Under the pieces are notes generated by a model, which saw nothing but the letters and a program-made list of their open reading frames with translations, searched no databases and was not told where the DNA came from. DNA of 64,000 nt from SZUA-430 sp965227535 (GTDB lineage Bacteria > Pseudomonadota > Alphaproteobacteria > Micropepsales > Micropepsaceae). The translations under genes were made by a program, and so were the position numbers. The stretch spans positions 4,774,001-4,838,000 of the forward strand of contig OZ245761.1 in NCBI GenBank assembly GCA_965227535.1. The letters run 5' to 3'. Below, one piece after another: positions 1 to 8,347 of this stretch (the first letter of the stretch is position 1; every line of letters begins with the position of its first letter).

Positions 1-171
1 CGCGCTCAGCGCCTCGGCGCCGGCAACCGGAGCTGTTGCTTCCAGGGCGTCAGGTGTGGGCGCGGGCGTCGGGTCCGGCGCGCCGCTCTTCGCACCCCGC
101 GTCTCGAGGATTCCGTAACCAACGGCGAGACCCGCGGCAAACCCAACGAGCAGGAAGAGAAGAATGGTCAT
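1..171 (-). CDS. N-terminal part of a membrane-anchored protein (cut by window edge)
   Basis: An open frame reads leftwards from an ATG at 171 and is still open at base 1, giving 57 residues. Residues 2-21 form one hydrophobic segment (MTILLFLLVGFAAGLAVGYG), followed by a Pro/Ala/Asp-rich stretch, so this looks like a signal anchor with a flexible linker leading into a domain outside the window. It lies directly downstream of the TauD-like gene on the same strand (10 bases after its stop) and may be in the same operon. The family cannot be named from this fragment. Confidence 0.6.
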   Translation of the reverse strand, partial: MTILLFLLVGFAAGLAVGYGILETRGAKSGAPDPTPAPTPDALEATAPVAGAEALSA

Positions 172-180
172 GGGACAAGG

Positions 181-1029
181 TTATGCCGCTTGCGGCCGCC
201 CGCCCGCAACGCTGGTGCGGAACATTTCGCGCCGCTGCCCGTGATAATCGTTGAGCGCGTTGTGCTGCGTCGCCCGGTTGTCCCAGATGGTTAGCGTACC
301 TTTCGCCCACCGCACCCGGCAGGTGAAATTCTCGTTCGTCTGGTGGCGATAGATGTGCTGCAGCAACGCCTGGCTCTCAGGCACGCTCCACCCCTCGAAC
401 CGCTTCGTGTAGACCGGATTGACGTAAAGCGCGGCCCGGCCGCTGTCCGGATGCCGGATCACAGCCGGATGCACGAACTCTTGAAACGCCTCGTCCGACG
501 GCACGATCGCCGTCGACATCTTGTCCTTCACCCGGTCGAGATACCCGCCGGTGCCGTAAGCCGCGCCCGCCGAATGCACCGCGCGCAAATGCTTCAACGT
601 CGCCTTCAGTCCCTCCGACAGCGTCTCATAGGCGAGATACTGGTTCTGAAACACCGTGTCCCCGCCATAGTCCGGCACGTCATGTGCGTAGAGACACGTA
701 AAACTCGGCGGCGCCTCGAGATACGAAAGGTCCGAATGCCAAGCGTTGGCGAAGTTCAACTTGTCCTCGCGCTCCTTCAAAACGCGAATGACGTAGGGCC
801 GGTCGGGCAGCGGCTTCACGAACGGCGTCACCGCGCGTCCGCCAAGCTCATCCGTCACCCGCTCCAGATCGTCGAGCGACATCGACTGATCCGGCACCGT
901 CACGACCAGATGCTCCGTCAACGCCGCGCGCAACACCGCAACGTCGCTCGCGCCAAGCGGCCGCGATAGATCAAGCCCACGCACCTCCGCGCCAAGCGCG
1001 CCTGCCAGCCGCGAAACCTTGACGGCCAT
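181..1029 (-). CDS. TauD/TfdA-family Fe(II)/2-oxoglutarate dioxygenase
   Basis: A 282-residue protein matching the taurine/alkylsulfate/2,4-D dioxygenase family, which hydroxylates a substrate while oxidising 2-oxoglutarate to succinate. Visible landmarks are the start MAVKVSRLAGALGAEVRGLD, the metal motif HSD in AWHSDLSYLEAPPSFT, the YGGDTVF segment, and a C-terminal TIWDNRATQHNALNDY carrying the distal His, followed by the 2-oxoglutarate-binding Arg region. The ATG at 1029 was chosen over upstream starts because family homology begins there; it overlaps the preceding gene's TAA by one base (TAATG), suggesting coupled translation. The real substrate (sulfonate, sulfate ester or other) cannot be told from sequence. 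Confidence 0.9.
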   Translation of the reverse strand: MAVKVSRLAGALGAEVRGLDLSRPLGASDVAVLRAALTEHLVVTVPDQSMSLDDLERVTDELGGRAVTPFVKPLPDRPYVIRVLKEREDKLNFANAWHSDLSYLEAPPSFTCLYAHDVPDYGGDTVFQNQYLAYETLSEGLKATLKHLRAVHSAGAAYGTGGYLDRVKDKMSTAIVPSDEAFQEFVHPAVIRHPDSGRAALYVNPVYTKRFEGWSVPESQALLQHIYRHQTNENFTCRVRWAKGTLTIWDNRATQHNALNDYHGQRREMFRTSVAGGRPQAA

Positions 1030-2198
1030 TACGGCGCCGGCTCCAGCTTCAGCACCCGCCCATCCGGATAATCCGTCGTCACATAGACATAGCCGTCCGG
1101 GCTGACTCGCACATCGCGAATGCGCTCGCCCAGCTTGGTCAGCAATTGCTCCTGACTGACGACGTGGCCGCGCTCGTCGAGATGCACGCGGCGCAAGTGC
1201 TTGAACGCCAGTGCACCGACCAGAAGGTCGCCGTTCCAAGCCGGAAACTTATCGCCGCGATAGACGGCCAAACCCGACGGCGCAATCGATGGCGTCCAAT
1301 AGACGACCGGCTGCTCCATCCCCGGCCGCTCCTTGAACGGCGAAACGAACGCACCCGTGTAATCGCGTCCATAGGTAATGACGGGCCAACCGTAGTTCTT
1401 GCCCGCTTCAATGATGTTCAACTCATCGCCGCCCTGAGGACCATGCTCCGTCTCAAACAGAATGCCGCGCTCACTGTCGAACACGAGACCCTGCTCATTG
1501 CGATGACCAAGCGAATAGATCTCCGGCCGCACGCCCTCGCGCCCGGTGAACGGGTTGTCTTGCGGAATCGTCCCATCGTCGTTCAAGCGAACGATCTTGC
1601 CGAGATGCGACCCAAGATTCTGCGCTTGCTCGCGATACTCAAACCCGTCGCCCACCAGAAGCGTGAACGTCCCATCCGGCAGAAACACCAGCCGGCCGCC
1701 ATAGTGGTTGTTCGTATCCTTCGGCGGCTTCGCCTCGAAGATCACCTGCAGATCCTGCAGTGCGCCGCCGTCAAAACGAGCGCGCGCCACACGCGTCATG
1801 TTCGCAGTGTTCGTGCCATGCGCGTAGGTCAGATAGACAAGACTGTTCTCCGCAAACTTGGGATGCAGCACGATGTCGAAGAGCCCGGCCTGACTGCCCA
1901 GATGCACCGGCGGCACGCCCGTGATCGGCGCGGCGACCAACTGCCCGTCTTTGATCAACCGCAATTGGCCCTTGCGCTCCGTGACCAGCATCGAGCCGTC
2001 TGGCAGGAACGCGATCGAATACGGATGATCGAGTCCCTTCGCGACTTCGGTCACCTTGTAGCCCGTCTCAACCACCTGCACCGGTCCCGGCGGCGGCGGA
2101 GGCGCGGGCGGCTCAGGCGGCGGCACATCGGCAAGCGCCATGCCGCCCGCCAGCGACGCGGCAATCACGAACCCCGGAATCAACCGTGCGACAGTCAT
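1029..2198 (-). CDS. Secreted PQQ-dependent sugar (sorbosone-type) dehydrogenase
   Basis: A 389-residue protein with an N-terminal signal peptide ending near MALADV, then a Pro-rich spacer, then a six-bladed beta-propeller of the soluble glucose/sorbosone dehydrogenase family. Characteristic segments are GLDHPYSIAFLPDGSMLVTE, NHYGGRLVFLPDGTF, SLGHRNEQGLVFD, ETEHGPQGGDELNIIEAGKN and YGWPVITYGRDY. The family oxidises aldoses or sugar aldehydes in the periplasm with PQQ as cofactor. The ATG at 2198 has a GAGGGGA ribosome site and gives the signal peptide, so it is preferred over the longer frame. It is the first gene of a leftward operon with the dioxygenase. Confidence 0.9.
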   Translation of the reverse strand: MTVARLIPGFVIAASLAGGMALADVPPPEPPAPPPPPGPVQVVETGYKVTEVAKGLDHPYSIAFLPDGSMLVTERKGQLRLIKDGQLVAAPITGVPPVHLGSQAGLFDIVLHPKFAENSLVYLTYAHGTNTANMTRVARARFDGGALQDLQVIFEAKPPKDTNNHYGGRLVFLPDGTFTLLVGDGFEYREQAQNLGSHLGKIVRLNDDGTIPQDNPFTGREGVRPEIYSLGHRNEQGLVFDSERGILFETEHGPQGGDELNIIEAGKNYGWPVITYGRDYTGAFVSPFKERPGMEQPVVYWTPSIAPSGLAVYRGDKFPAWNGDLLVGALAFKHLRRVHLDERGHVVSQEQLLTKLGERIRDVRVSPDGYVYVTTDYPDGRVLKLEPAP

Positions 2199-2338
2199 GG
2201 AATGCGTCCCCTCACGTGTTGCGGCGCGCTGTATATTAAGGAGCGTCTGGCGCTGACAGCGGCATTTCGATAGTGCAAGACACGGAACCCTATTTCGATG
2301 CATAAGAAAAGGGCAAGGGCAGAAGGGGAGGGCGCGCC

Positions 2339-2800
2339 ATGGTGCGCAGACTTGTCGGTTTTGTGATCGCGGCGCTGGTGATGATCGTCCTCGGCTCGAT
2401 CGCGCATTCGCTGATGGTGCAAAGCGCCTGGGCCGACGCGGTAGCCATGACCGAAGGCGCCCCCGGCGCGCTCACCATCGGCGACCGGGTCAACTGGATC
2501 GTGAGCGACATCGTAGGCATGGAAACGAATGTGCCGCCCTACGGTGCATTGACCACAATCGCGCTGTTGATTGCGTTCCTGGCCGCAGGGCTGCTGGCGC
2601 GCTTCACCGGTTTGCGCCCCATCGTCTTCGCGGTTGCCGGCGCGGTCGCGATCTTCGTTCTGTTCTTCCTACTGAAGTGGCAACTCGGCACCGTCGGCGT
2701 GTTCGGCGCACGCGGCGTGTTGGGCGTCAGCTTGCAGATGGCTGCGGGTTTGATCGCAGGCCTGGTCTTCGCCCAGTTGACGACGCCGCGCGATGCCTGA
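2339..2800 (+). CDS. Four-helix membrane protein of unknown function
   Basis: A 153-residue protein with hydrophobic segments at about residues 5-27, 68-88, 95-113 and 122-146, and a short polar loop (residues 30-62) between the first two. A GGGGAGGG ribosome site precedes the ATG. It starts divergently from the sugar dehydrogenase with about 140 bases between. No catalytic or binding motif is recognisable, and no family is assigned. Confidence 0.7.
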   Translation: MVRRLVGFVIAALVMIVLGSIAHSLMVQSAWADAVAMTEGAPGALTIGDRVNWIVSDIVGMETNVPPYGALTTIALLIAFLAAGLLARFTGLRPIVFAVAGAVAIFVLFFLLKWQLGTVGVFGARGVLGVSLQMAAGLIAGLVFAQLTTPRDA

Positions 2801-2815
2801 GATATCGTGCGCGCA

Positions 2816-3037
2816 ATGACGACCCAGTCTCCCGACTCGCCGCAAGCCAAGTTCATCAGCACGCTGAAAATCGGCGTGGTCTTCGTGGTTGTTGCGCTTC
2901 TGGGCTTCGGCCTCGCGCGGTATCTCGAAGAGGGTAAGCGTTTCGACTTCGGTTCGTGGGTCATCATCGCCGTACTCGCCGCCGCAGTCGTAGTTACGGC
3001 GGCAATCCGCGCCGCAATGGCCATGCGGAAAAAATAG
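2816..3037 (+). CDS. Small two-helix membrane protein
   Basis: A 73-residue protein (an in-frame GTG at 2807 would add three residues) with hydrophobic segments around residues 18-36 and 46-66 and a basic C-terminus ending MAMRKK. It begins 15 bases after the preceding membrane protein and is probably cotranscribed with it. The downstream MFS frame begins almost immediately after its stop. The function is unknown. Confidence 0.6.
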   Translation: MTTQSPDSPQAKFISTLKIGVVFVVVALLGFGLARYLEEGKRFDFGSWVIIAVLAAAVVVTAAIRAAMAMRKK

Positions 3038-3107
3038 CGGTCGGACCACAATTTTCACACGCAACCTCCTCCTGTTCCTCGGCTCGCGCTTCGCGGGCAC
3101 GGTCGCG

Positions 3108-4262
3108 ATGCAGGTGCAGTCGGCAGCGGTCGCGTGGCACATCTATCAACTAACACGTGACCCGTTCGCGCTCGCGTTGGTCGGCCTCGCACAATTCGGC
3201 CCGATGTTCGCGCTCACGCTCTACGCCGGCGACGTGGCAGACCGCTTCGAACGCCGCCGCATCCTCGCCGCCAGCTACTTCGTCGAAGCCGCATGCTCGG
3301 GCCTTTTCCTGGGTCTCATCTTGGCAGGCGTCACCGAGACGTGGCCGTATTTCTCGACGCTTGTCCTCTTCGGCGCCGCGCGGGCCTTCTCCGCACCAGC
3401 CTCGCAATCCTTCTTGCCGCAAATCGTTTCGTCGGAAGATTTGCCCCGCGCGATCTCGGTGGCGTCCACCGTGTTTCAAGTCGCCGTCATCGCCGGCCCC
3501 GCGATCGGCGGCGCAGTCCTGCTGCTCGGCACCGATGCCGCCTATGCAATTTCGCTCGTTCTCTTCTTGGCGGGCGCGACGCTGATCTACGGCATTCGCA
3601 TGACGCCGAAGCCGCGCTTGGAAGCGTTACCCAGTTCGCTGTTCGCCCGCGTTGCAGAAGGCATTTCCTACGTGCGTCGCCGCCAAGAGATTTTCGGCGC
3701 GATCTCGCTCGACCTCTTCGCGGTACTGCTTGGCGGCGCAACGGCGCTGCTTCCCATATTCGCCAATGACATCTTGCATGTCGGACCACTGGGTTTCGGC
3801 ATCTTGAAGGCAGCCCCCGCCGTCGGCGCGGCCGTAACCTCCATCGCGCTGACCGCGTGGCCCATCGGCCGTTTCGCAGGTGCGAAGATGTTCGCCTGCG
3901 TTGCCATCTTCGGCGTTGCAACAATCATCTTCGGCCTGTCGGAGAATTTCTATCTCTCGCTTGCCGCGCTGATCGTGTTGGGAGCAACCGACATGGTGAG
4001 CGTGAACGTCCGCCATTCGTTGACGCAGCTTGCAACACCAGACCACATGCGCGGCCGTGTTAGTGCGGTGAACATGCTTTTCATCGGCGCGTCGAACGAA
4101 TTGGGCGAATTCGAATCCGGAATCACAGCTGGTTGGTGGGGAACGGTACCCGCGGTTATTGTCGGTGGTCTGGGCACCCTCGCCGTCGTAGGTATATGGG
4201 CCTATCTATTTCCCGCTCTGCGCAACGTCGATCGCTTGAGCGACCTTAAACCTGACCAGTGA
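3108..4262 (+). CDS. MFS transporter (EntS/MFS_3-like exporter), start uncertain
   Basis: From the first ATG the protein has 384 residues with about eleven hydrophobic segments and the major-facilitator loop motif DVADRFERRRIL between helices 2 and 3. Organisation and the GGLGTLAVV C-terminus resemble enterobactin-exporter-like MFS proteins. Translated sequence upstream of this ATG, from about 3051, reads TRNLLLFLGSRFAGTVA, which is exactly what the start of helix 1 should look like. No ATG, GTG or TTG lies in frame between the upstream stop at 2991 and 3108, so the true start may be ATT at 3051 or CTG at 3072, or the upstream frame may be disturbed. The substrate is unknown. Confidence 0.85.
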   Translation: MQVQSAAVAWHIYQLTRDPFALALVGLAQFGPMFALTLYAGDVADRFERRRILAASYFVEAACSGLFLGLILAGVTETWPYFSTLVLFGAARAFSAPASQSFLPQIVSSEDLPRAISVASTVFQVAVIAGPAIGGAVLLLGTDAAYAISLVLFLAGATLIYGIRMTPKPRLEALPSSLFARVAEGISYVRRRQEIFGAISLDLFAVLLGGATALLPIFANDILHVGPLGFGILKAAPAVGAAVTSIALTAWPIGRFAGAKMFACVAIFGVATIIFGLSENFYLSLAALIVLGATDMVSVNVRHSLTQLATPDHMRGRVSAVNMLFIGASNELGEFESGITAGWWGTVPAVIVGGLGTLAVVGIWAYLFPALRNVDRLSDLKPDQ

Positions 4263-4274
4263 AAGGCGGTCCCG

Positions 4275-4694
4275 ATGGAACGCACGGCCATGTGTTGCTG
4301 CGGCCAGCTTCGCGCAAAAATCAATGGCGAGCCGACACGCGTCGTCATCTGCCATTGCTTCCAATGCCAACGCCGCTCCGGCAGCGTGTTCAGCGACAAC
4401 GCCTATTTCCCTCGCGCCGCTCTCCTCGCGGTTGAAGGCGAAGCGCACGAATTCTCCCGCCCCAGCGAGCGCGGTGGCAAGGTGACATTCCACTTCTGTC
4501 CGAAATGTGGATCGTCCGTGTACTGGGATCTGTCACTGGAACCCGGAATCGTGGGCATTGCCGTGGGAACCATGGCCGATCCTGGTTTTACCAAACCGTC
4601 ACGATCGGTCTTCGGTGTTGCCCGTCACCATTGGGTTCCCGAGGTCGAGGGAACCGAGGCATTCCTTGCCGATCACTGGGGACCACGCGAGTAA
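4275..4694 (+). CDS. GFA / CENP-V-type zinc-binding protein
   Basis: A 139-residue protein of the glutathione-dependent formaldehyde-activating (GFA) family, which has a CENP-V-like fold coordinating zinc. The expected cysteine pattern is present: CCC near the start, ICHCFQCQRRSG in the first third and FHFCPKCGSSVYW in the middle. Few GFA proteins have a proven enzyme activity, so a role in formaldehyde handling should not be assumed. It follows the MFS gene by 12 bases on the same strand. A second family member lies at 16704-17108. Confidence 0.88.
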   Translation: MERTAMCCCGQLRAKINGEPTRVVICHCFQCQRRSGSVFSDNAYFPRAALLAVEGEAHEFSRPSERGGKVTFHFCPKCGSSVYWDLSLEPGIVGIAVGTMADPGFTKPSRSVFGVARHHWVPEVEGTEAFLADHWGPRE

Positions 4695-4812
4695 CTGCAC
4701 GCAAAGGTTTGACATGGCCCGCCACACGTAAGCACAGTTGTCCTGATGCGTGGAGCCGGAACGGCGCATCGTCGTTATGTCCGGCTTGGGTAGTGTTGTG
4801 GGGGTTGTCTCA

Positions 4813-5319
4813 ATGCGAAATTGGATTGCGGGCGCGCTTGTCGCTGCCGCCACGACTGCAAGCGCGGGCGCAACGGAAATTCGCTTGGGCGTTCTCGCGC
4901 ACGATCCGCTGATCCAGAAGGAAGGCGGCGTCGATATCAACGCCGAACTCTTCTTCAACGGCTGGACCGGCAACGAAGGCGAATGGCAACTCCGCCCGTC
5001 GATCGGTGTCACCGCCAACCTCGAAGGTGACACCAGCTTCGCCTACGTCGATCTCAATTACGGCGGTCCGATCTCGGACTCTTTGTTCTTGGAATTCGCC
5101 GTCGGCGGCGCCATCCACGACGGCGAACTCGAAACGGCCGACCCGGACCGCAAAGAACTCGGCGGCCGCGTCCTTATCCACGCCGCGATCTCGCTTGGCG
5201 TCATGCTGACCGACAACATGTCGCTCTCGATCTATGGCGACCACATGTCGAACGCCGGCGTCGAAGAACGCAACGAAGGCCTGGAGACCCTGGGTCTGCG
5301 CGTCGGCTTCAAACTCTAA
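4813..5319 (+). CDS. pagL: PagL-like lipid A 3-O-deacylase / acyloxyacyl hydrolase
   Basis: A 168-residue outer-membrane beta-barrel protein with a signal peptide (cleavage near ASAGA) and alternating beta-strand pattern. Near the C-terminus YGDHMSNAGVEERNEGLE contains the H-x-S-N-A motif that carries the catalytic His and Ser of PagL enzymes, plus a following Glu, and the chain ends in the aliphatic/aromatic GLRVGFKL strand. The family removes the 3-O acyl chain from lipid A in the outer leaflet. The ATG at 4813 was chosen because it begins a proper signal peptide. It is convergent with the acyl-CoA dehydrogenase, with an inverted repeat between them. Confidence 0.75.
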   Translation: MRNWIAGALVAAATTASAGATEIRLGVLAHDPLIQKEGGVDINAELFFNGWTGNEGEWQLRPSIGVTANLEGDTSFAYVDLNYGGPISDSLFLEFAVGGAIHDGELETADPDRKELGGRVLIHAAISLGVMLTDNMSLSIYGDHMSNAGVEERNEGLETLGLRVGFKL

Positions 5320-5334
5320 CGCCATCCTTTACGT

Positions 5335-5479
5335 CGTCATGGCCGGGCCTGACCCGGCCACCCAGTGGCCGCGCGTCTGCGCGGCCTTAAGACTTTGTGT
5401 GTTCATCGAAAGTTGAAAGCGTTTACGGCGCGCACAGACGTGCGGCCACTGGGTGGCCGGGTCAGGCCCGGCCATGACG
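5335..5479. repeat. Long intergenic inverted repeat (REP-like)
   Basis: Two nearly perfect complementary arms of about 50 bases (5335-5385 and 5429-5479) separated by 43 bases. Each arm contains the segment ATGGCCGGGCCTGACCCGGC or its complement, so each arm is itself partly palindromic. It lies between two convergent genes, where it could fold into a long hairpin and stop transcription from both sides. It looks like a dispersed, mobile-type palindromic element rather than a simple terminator; no U-tract follows. Confidence 0.85.
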
Positions 5480-5488
5480 GGTGTGAGC

Positions 5489-6601
5489 TTACTTGATCAA
5501 GATGGCCGCGATGCGCTCGTTCTGCATCTCGGTCGATCCGTCCGTGTAGCTCGCAACCCGCGCTGACGCGAGGTGCCGCAGGAACGGATACTCTTCGCGC
5601 AACCCCGCAGCCCCCATCAGCTGACAAGCATCCGAAATCCGCCCGACCGCCATGCGCGTCGCAAACTTCTTCGCATGCGCCGAAGCCAACGCGGCGTCCT
5701 CATTGCGCGCAATCAAATCGGCAGCCTTCGCGACCAACAACCGCCCAGCCTCGACATCCGTCGCAATGTCGGCAGCCATCCACCGCCAACCTTGCTTTGC
5801 CGACAGCGCACTACCGAACGCCTGCCGCGCCTTCCCGTAAGAAATCGCCGTCTCCAAACAAGCATCGACCATCGCACAGCACATCGCCGCGACATACGTC
5901 CGCGCTTGATTGACGCCCGACATTGCCTTCTTGAACGCAGGCCCCGGCAAGGACACGACCTCATCCGCCGCCACGCGATAATTCACAAGCTTGAACCCGC
6001 CGGCCCCAATCACGCCGCCGCCCGCCAGCCGCTCATACGGCGTCCGCTCAAACCCCTCACGCCGCCCATCGACCAAGAACGATCCGATCCCGCGCGCACC
6101 GGCGCCGGGATCCGTCTGCGCATAAGCGATGAACACGTCGCCGAACGCCGCGTTGGTGATCCATCCCTTCTCGCCGTTCAGCACCCAACTGTCGCCCTCT
6201 TTCACCGCACGCGTCTTGATCCCGCCAAAGTCGCTACCCGCGTTGGGCTCACTCAGCGCACTCCCGCCGAACCGCTCGCCCGCCAGCATCGCGGGGACAT
6301 AACGCTCCGCCACCGCCCGCGGCATCTCAGAGGCAATCCGCGCGGCACACCCGGCCGTGTTGGTGAGGCTGAACGCAAAGTCATACGAATGCCGCGACAG
6401 CAATTCGAGCAACCGAAGCTTGTCGTGAAAACCAAGCGCGCTTCCGCCCCAATCCTTCGACGTCTGAAAGGAAAGCAATCCAACTTTAGCCGCCGCCTTC
6501 AAGGCATCGACGGCCATCACGCCATCGCGCGCCCACCGCGCCGCGTTAGGCGCGACATGCGCCGCCGAAAACGCATGCGCCTTCTCCAACAGCTCGCTCA
6601 A
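5489..6601 (-). CDS. Acyl-CoA dehydrogenase
   Basis: A 370-residue flavoprotein of the acyl-CoA dehydrogenase fold, which oxidises a CoA-linked acid to the 2,3-enoyl product. FAD/substrate motifs GGSALSEPNAGSDFGG and WVLNGEKGWITNAAFGDVF are present, as is the C-terminal SYTDGSTEMQNERIA. At the position of the usual catalytic YEGT the sequence reads TDGS, so an Asp or another residue must act as base. A TTG start at 6601 is inferred: it overlaps the ligase stop in TTGA and begins the N-terminal helix LSELLEKAHAF. It follows the acyl-CoA ligase in one operon, so the pair probably activates and then dehydrogenates the same acid. Confidence 0.87.
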   Translation of the reverse strand: MSELLEKAHAFSAAHVAPNAARWARDGVMAVDALKAAAKVGLLSFQTSKDWGGSALGFHDKLRLLELLSRHSYDFAFSLTNTAGCAARIASEMPRAVAERYVPAMLAGERFGGSALSEPNAGSDFGGIKTRAVKEGDSWVLNGEKGWITNAAFGDVFIAYAQTDPGAGARGIGSFLVDGRREGFERTPYERLAGGGVIGAGGFKLVNYRVAADEVVSLPGPAFKKAMSGVNQARTYVAAMCCAMVDACLETAISYGKARQAFGSALSAKQGWRWMAADIATDVEAGRLLVAKAADLIARNEDAALASAHAKKFATRMAVGRISDACQLMGAAGLREEYPFLRHLASARVASYTDGSTEMQNERIAAILIK

Positions 6602-8208
6602 AGGCCGAGCGCCTTTCGCGCAAACGCCGTCGTCGCCGCGTAATCCGCCTTGCCGTTCGGCGCGCGGAACAGCCGCTCGATCGCGACAATCCGCTTCGGT
6701 GTTTTGTATCCGGCGAGCGCGCCGCGCACATGCTTGCGCAGTTCTTCTTCGTCGAACCGCGCACCAGGCGACAGCTCGACGACACCTGTCACCGCATTGC
6801 CCCACTTATCGTCCGGCACACCAACGACCAGCGCATCCTCAACCGCCGCGTGCAGCTTCAAAATCTCTTCGACCTCTTCCGGATAGACCTTCTCGCCGGC
6901 CGTATTGATGCAAACGCTGCCGCGGCCCAGCAACGTGATCGACCCATCCTGATGCAGCTGGCAGTAATCGCCCGGGATCGACCACCGCCGCCCGCCGATC
7001 GTGGGAAACGTCTTCGCCGACTTCGCCGGATCCTTCCAATAGCCGACCGGAATATTCCCGCCGCGCGCAATGAACCCGGGCTCAGCCGCGCCGGGCGACA
7101 GCGGCTTGTGATCGACCGTGAACACCTGAACGTCGTTGCCGAGCGTGAACTTCGCCGTAGCGACCTCGCCGTCCTTCGTCGTAACCGCCATGCCAAACCC
7201 GACCGCCTCCGACGACCCAAATGAATCGATGAGCGTCACCTGCGGAATATGCTTGATGATCCCGTGCTTGACTTCCTGGCTCCACATCACGCCGGAGGAA
7301 ATGATCATCACCAACGCCGACAAATCCCACCGCCCAGGATTCTCGTCCAACGCCCGCAGCATCGGCTTAGCGAACGCGTCACCCACAATCGCAATCTGCT
7401 GAGCCTTATGTTTCGCCGAAGCATCCCAAAGCTCCACCGCATCCAGACTTGGCGCTTCAAGCGTGATCACGCACCCGCCCATGGCCAGAGCACCGAACGA
7501 GGTCAGCAATCCCGTCCCATGCATCTGCGGACAAGCCGGAATGAACCGGTTGCCCGGCCCTTGCTCGCGCACGATCTCCGCGTGCTCGGCATAGTTCGTC
7601 GGCACCTTCGCCATCAGCGCCGGGTTCAACTGCGTCTGCCGCAAGTCGTCATGCCGCCACATCACGCCCTTTGGCATGCCGGTCGTGCCGCCGGTGTAGA
7701 GAAAGAACAAGTCGTCCGGCGACCGCGCGATGCCCAAATCGCCCGTCGCCTGCGCCGCGATGAACCTCTCGTAGTCCTGCGCGAAGCCGGGCAGGGGCGT
7801 ATCGTCGATCTTCACCTGCAGCCACGTCCTCACCCCCGGCAGCCGCCCGCGGACGTCGGCGATCAGCGGCGCAAACTCGCTGCCGTAAACGACGATGCGC
7901 GCATCCGAATTGTCGAAGATGTAGAAAAGCTCGTCCGCCTTATAGCGATAGTTCACGTTCACATGAACGAACCGCCCCTTAAACCCGGCGACGGTGGCCT
8001 CCATGTACTCCGGCCGGTTGCGGATCAAGATCGCAAGCTTATCGTCCGCCTGATGCCCGGCGGAAATCAGCCCGCGCGCCAGCGCATTCGTCCGCGCATG
8101 AAAATCGCGCCACGTCGTAACCTTGTCGGCATGGATTAAAGCCGGCGCATCGCCCGGCACCACTTTCGCAACCGCATCAAAAATATCGCCGAAATTCCAG
8201 CCCGACAT
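6598..8208 (-). CDS. AMP-forming acyl-CoA synthetase (FadD-like ligase)
   Basis: A 536-residue member of the ANL superfamily that adenylates a carboxylic acid and transfers it to CoA. The nucleotide motif FFLYTGGTTGMPKGVMWRH, the core SFGSSEAVGFGMA, the hinge region YCQLHQDGSITLLGRG, KVYPEEVEEILKLH and the C-terminal catalytic-lysine segment PNGKADY are all present. The ATG at 8208 has a GGAGGAATT ribosome site. It is the first gene of the leftward operon with the dehydrogenase and is divergent from the amidohydrolase at 8348. The substrate is undetermined. Confidence 0.92.
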   Translation of the reverse strand: MSGWNFGDIFDAVAKVVPGDAPALIHADKVTTWRDFHARTNALARGLISAGHQADDKLAILIRNRPEYMEATVAGFKGRFVHVNVNYRYKADELFYIFDNSDARIVVYGSEFAPLIADVRGRLPGVRTWLQVKIDDTPLPGFAQDYERFIAAQATGDLGIARSPDDLFFLYTGGTTGMPKGVMWRHDDLRQTQLNPALMAKVPTNYAEHAEIVREQGPGNRFIPACPQMHGTGLLTSFGALAMGGCVITLEAPSLDAVELWDASAKHKAQQIAIVGDAFAKPMLRALDENPGRWDLSALVMIISSGVMWSQEVKHGIIKHIPQVTLIDSFGSSEAVGFGMAVTTKDGEVATAKFTLGNDVQVFTVDHKPLSPGAAEPGFIARGGNIPVGYWKDPAKSAKTFPTIGGRRWSIPGDYCQLHQDGSITLLGRGSVCINTAGEKVYPEEVEEILKLHAAVEDALVVGVPDDKWGNAVTGVVELSPGARFDEEELRKHVRGALAGYKTPKRIVAIERLFRAPNGKADYAATTAFARKALGL

Positions 8209-8347
8209 ACCCAATTCCTCCAATATCTTTTGCCGGAGCGTACCCCAATTCCGCTGCCCGGCAAGCATGCGCAGCGTGCGTTTGCCCGTTGCACGCCCGC
8301 GTCCACTCCGCAATCATCCGCCCAACGAAGATATGAGGAGGCCGCCG

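Noticed and set aside
4275..4694. Calling the GFA proteins formaldehyde-detoxification enzymes
   Set aside because: Only the fold and zinc cysteines are visible. No formaldehyde-pathway neighbours occur, and most family members are uncharacterised.
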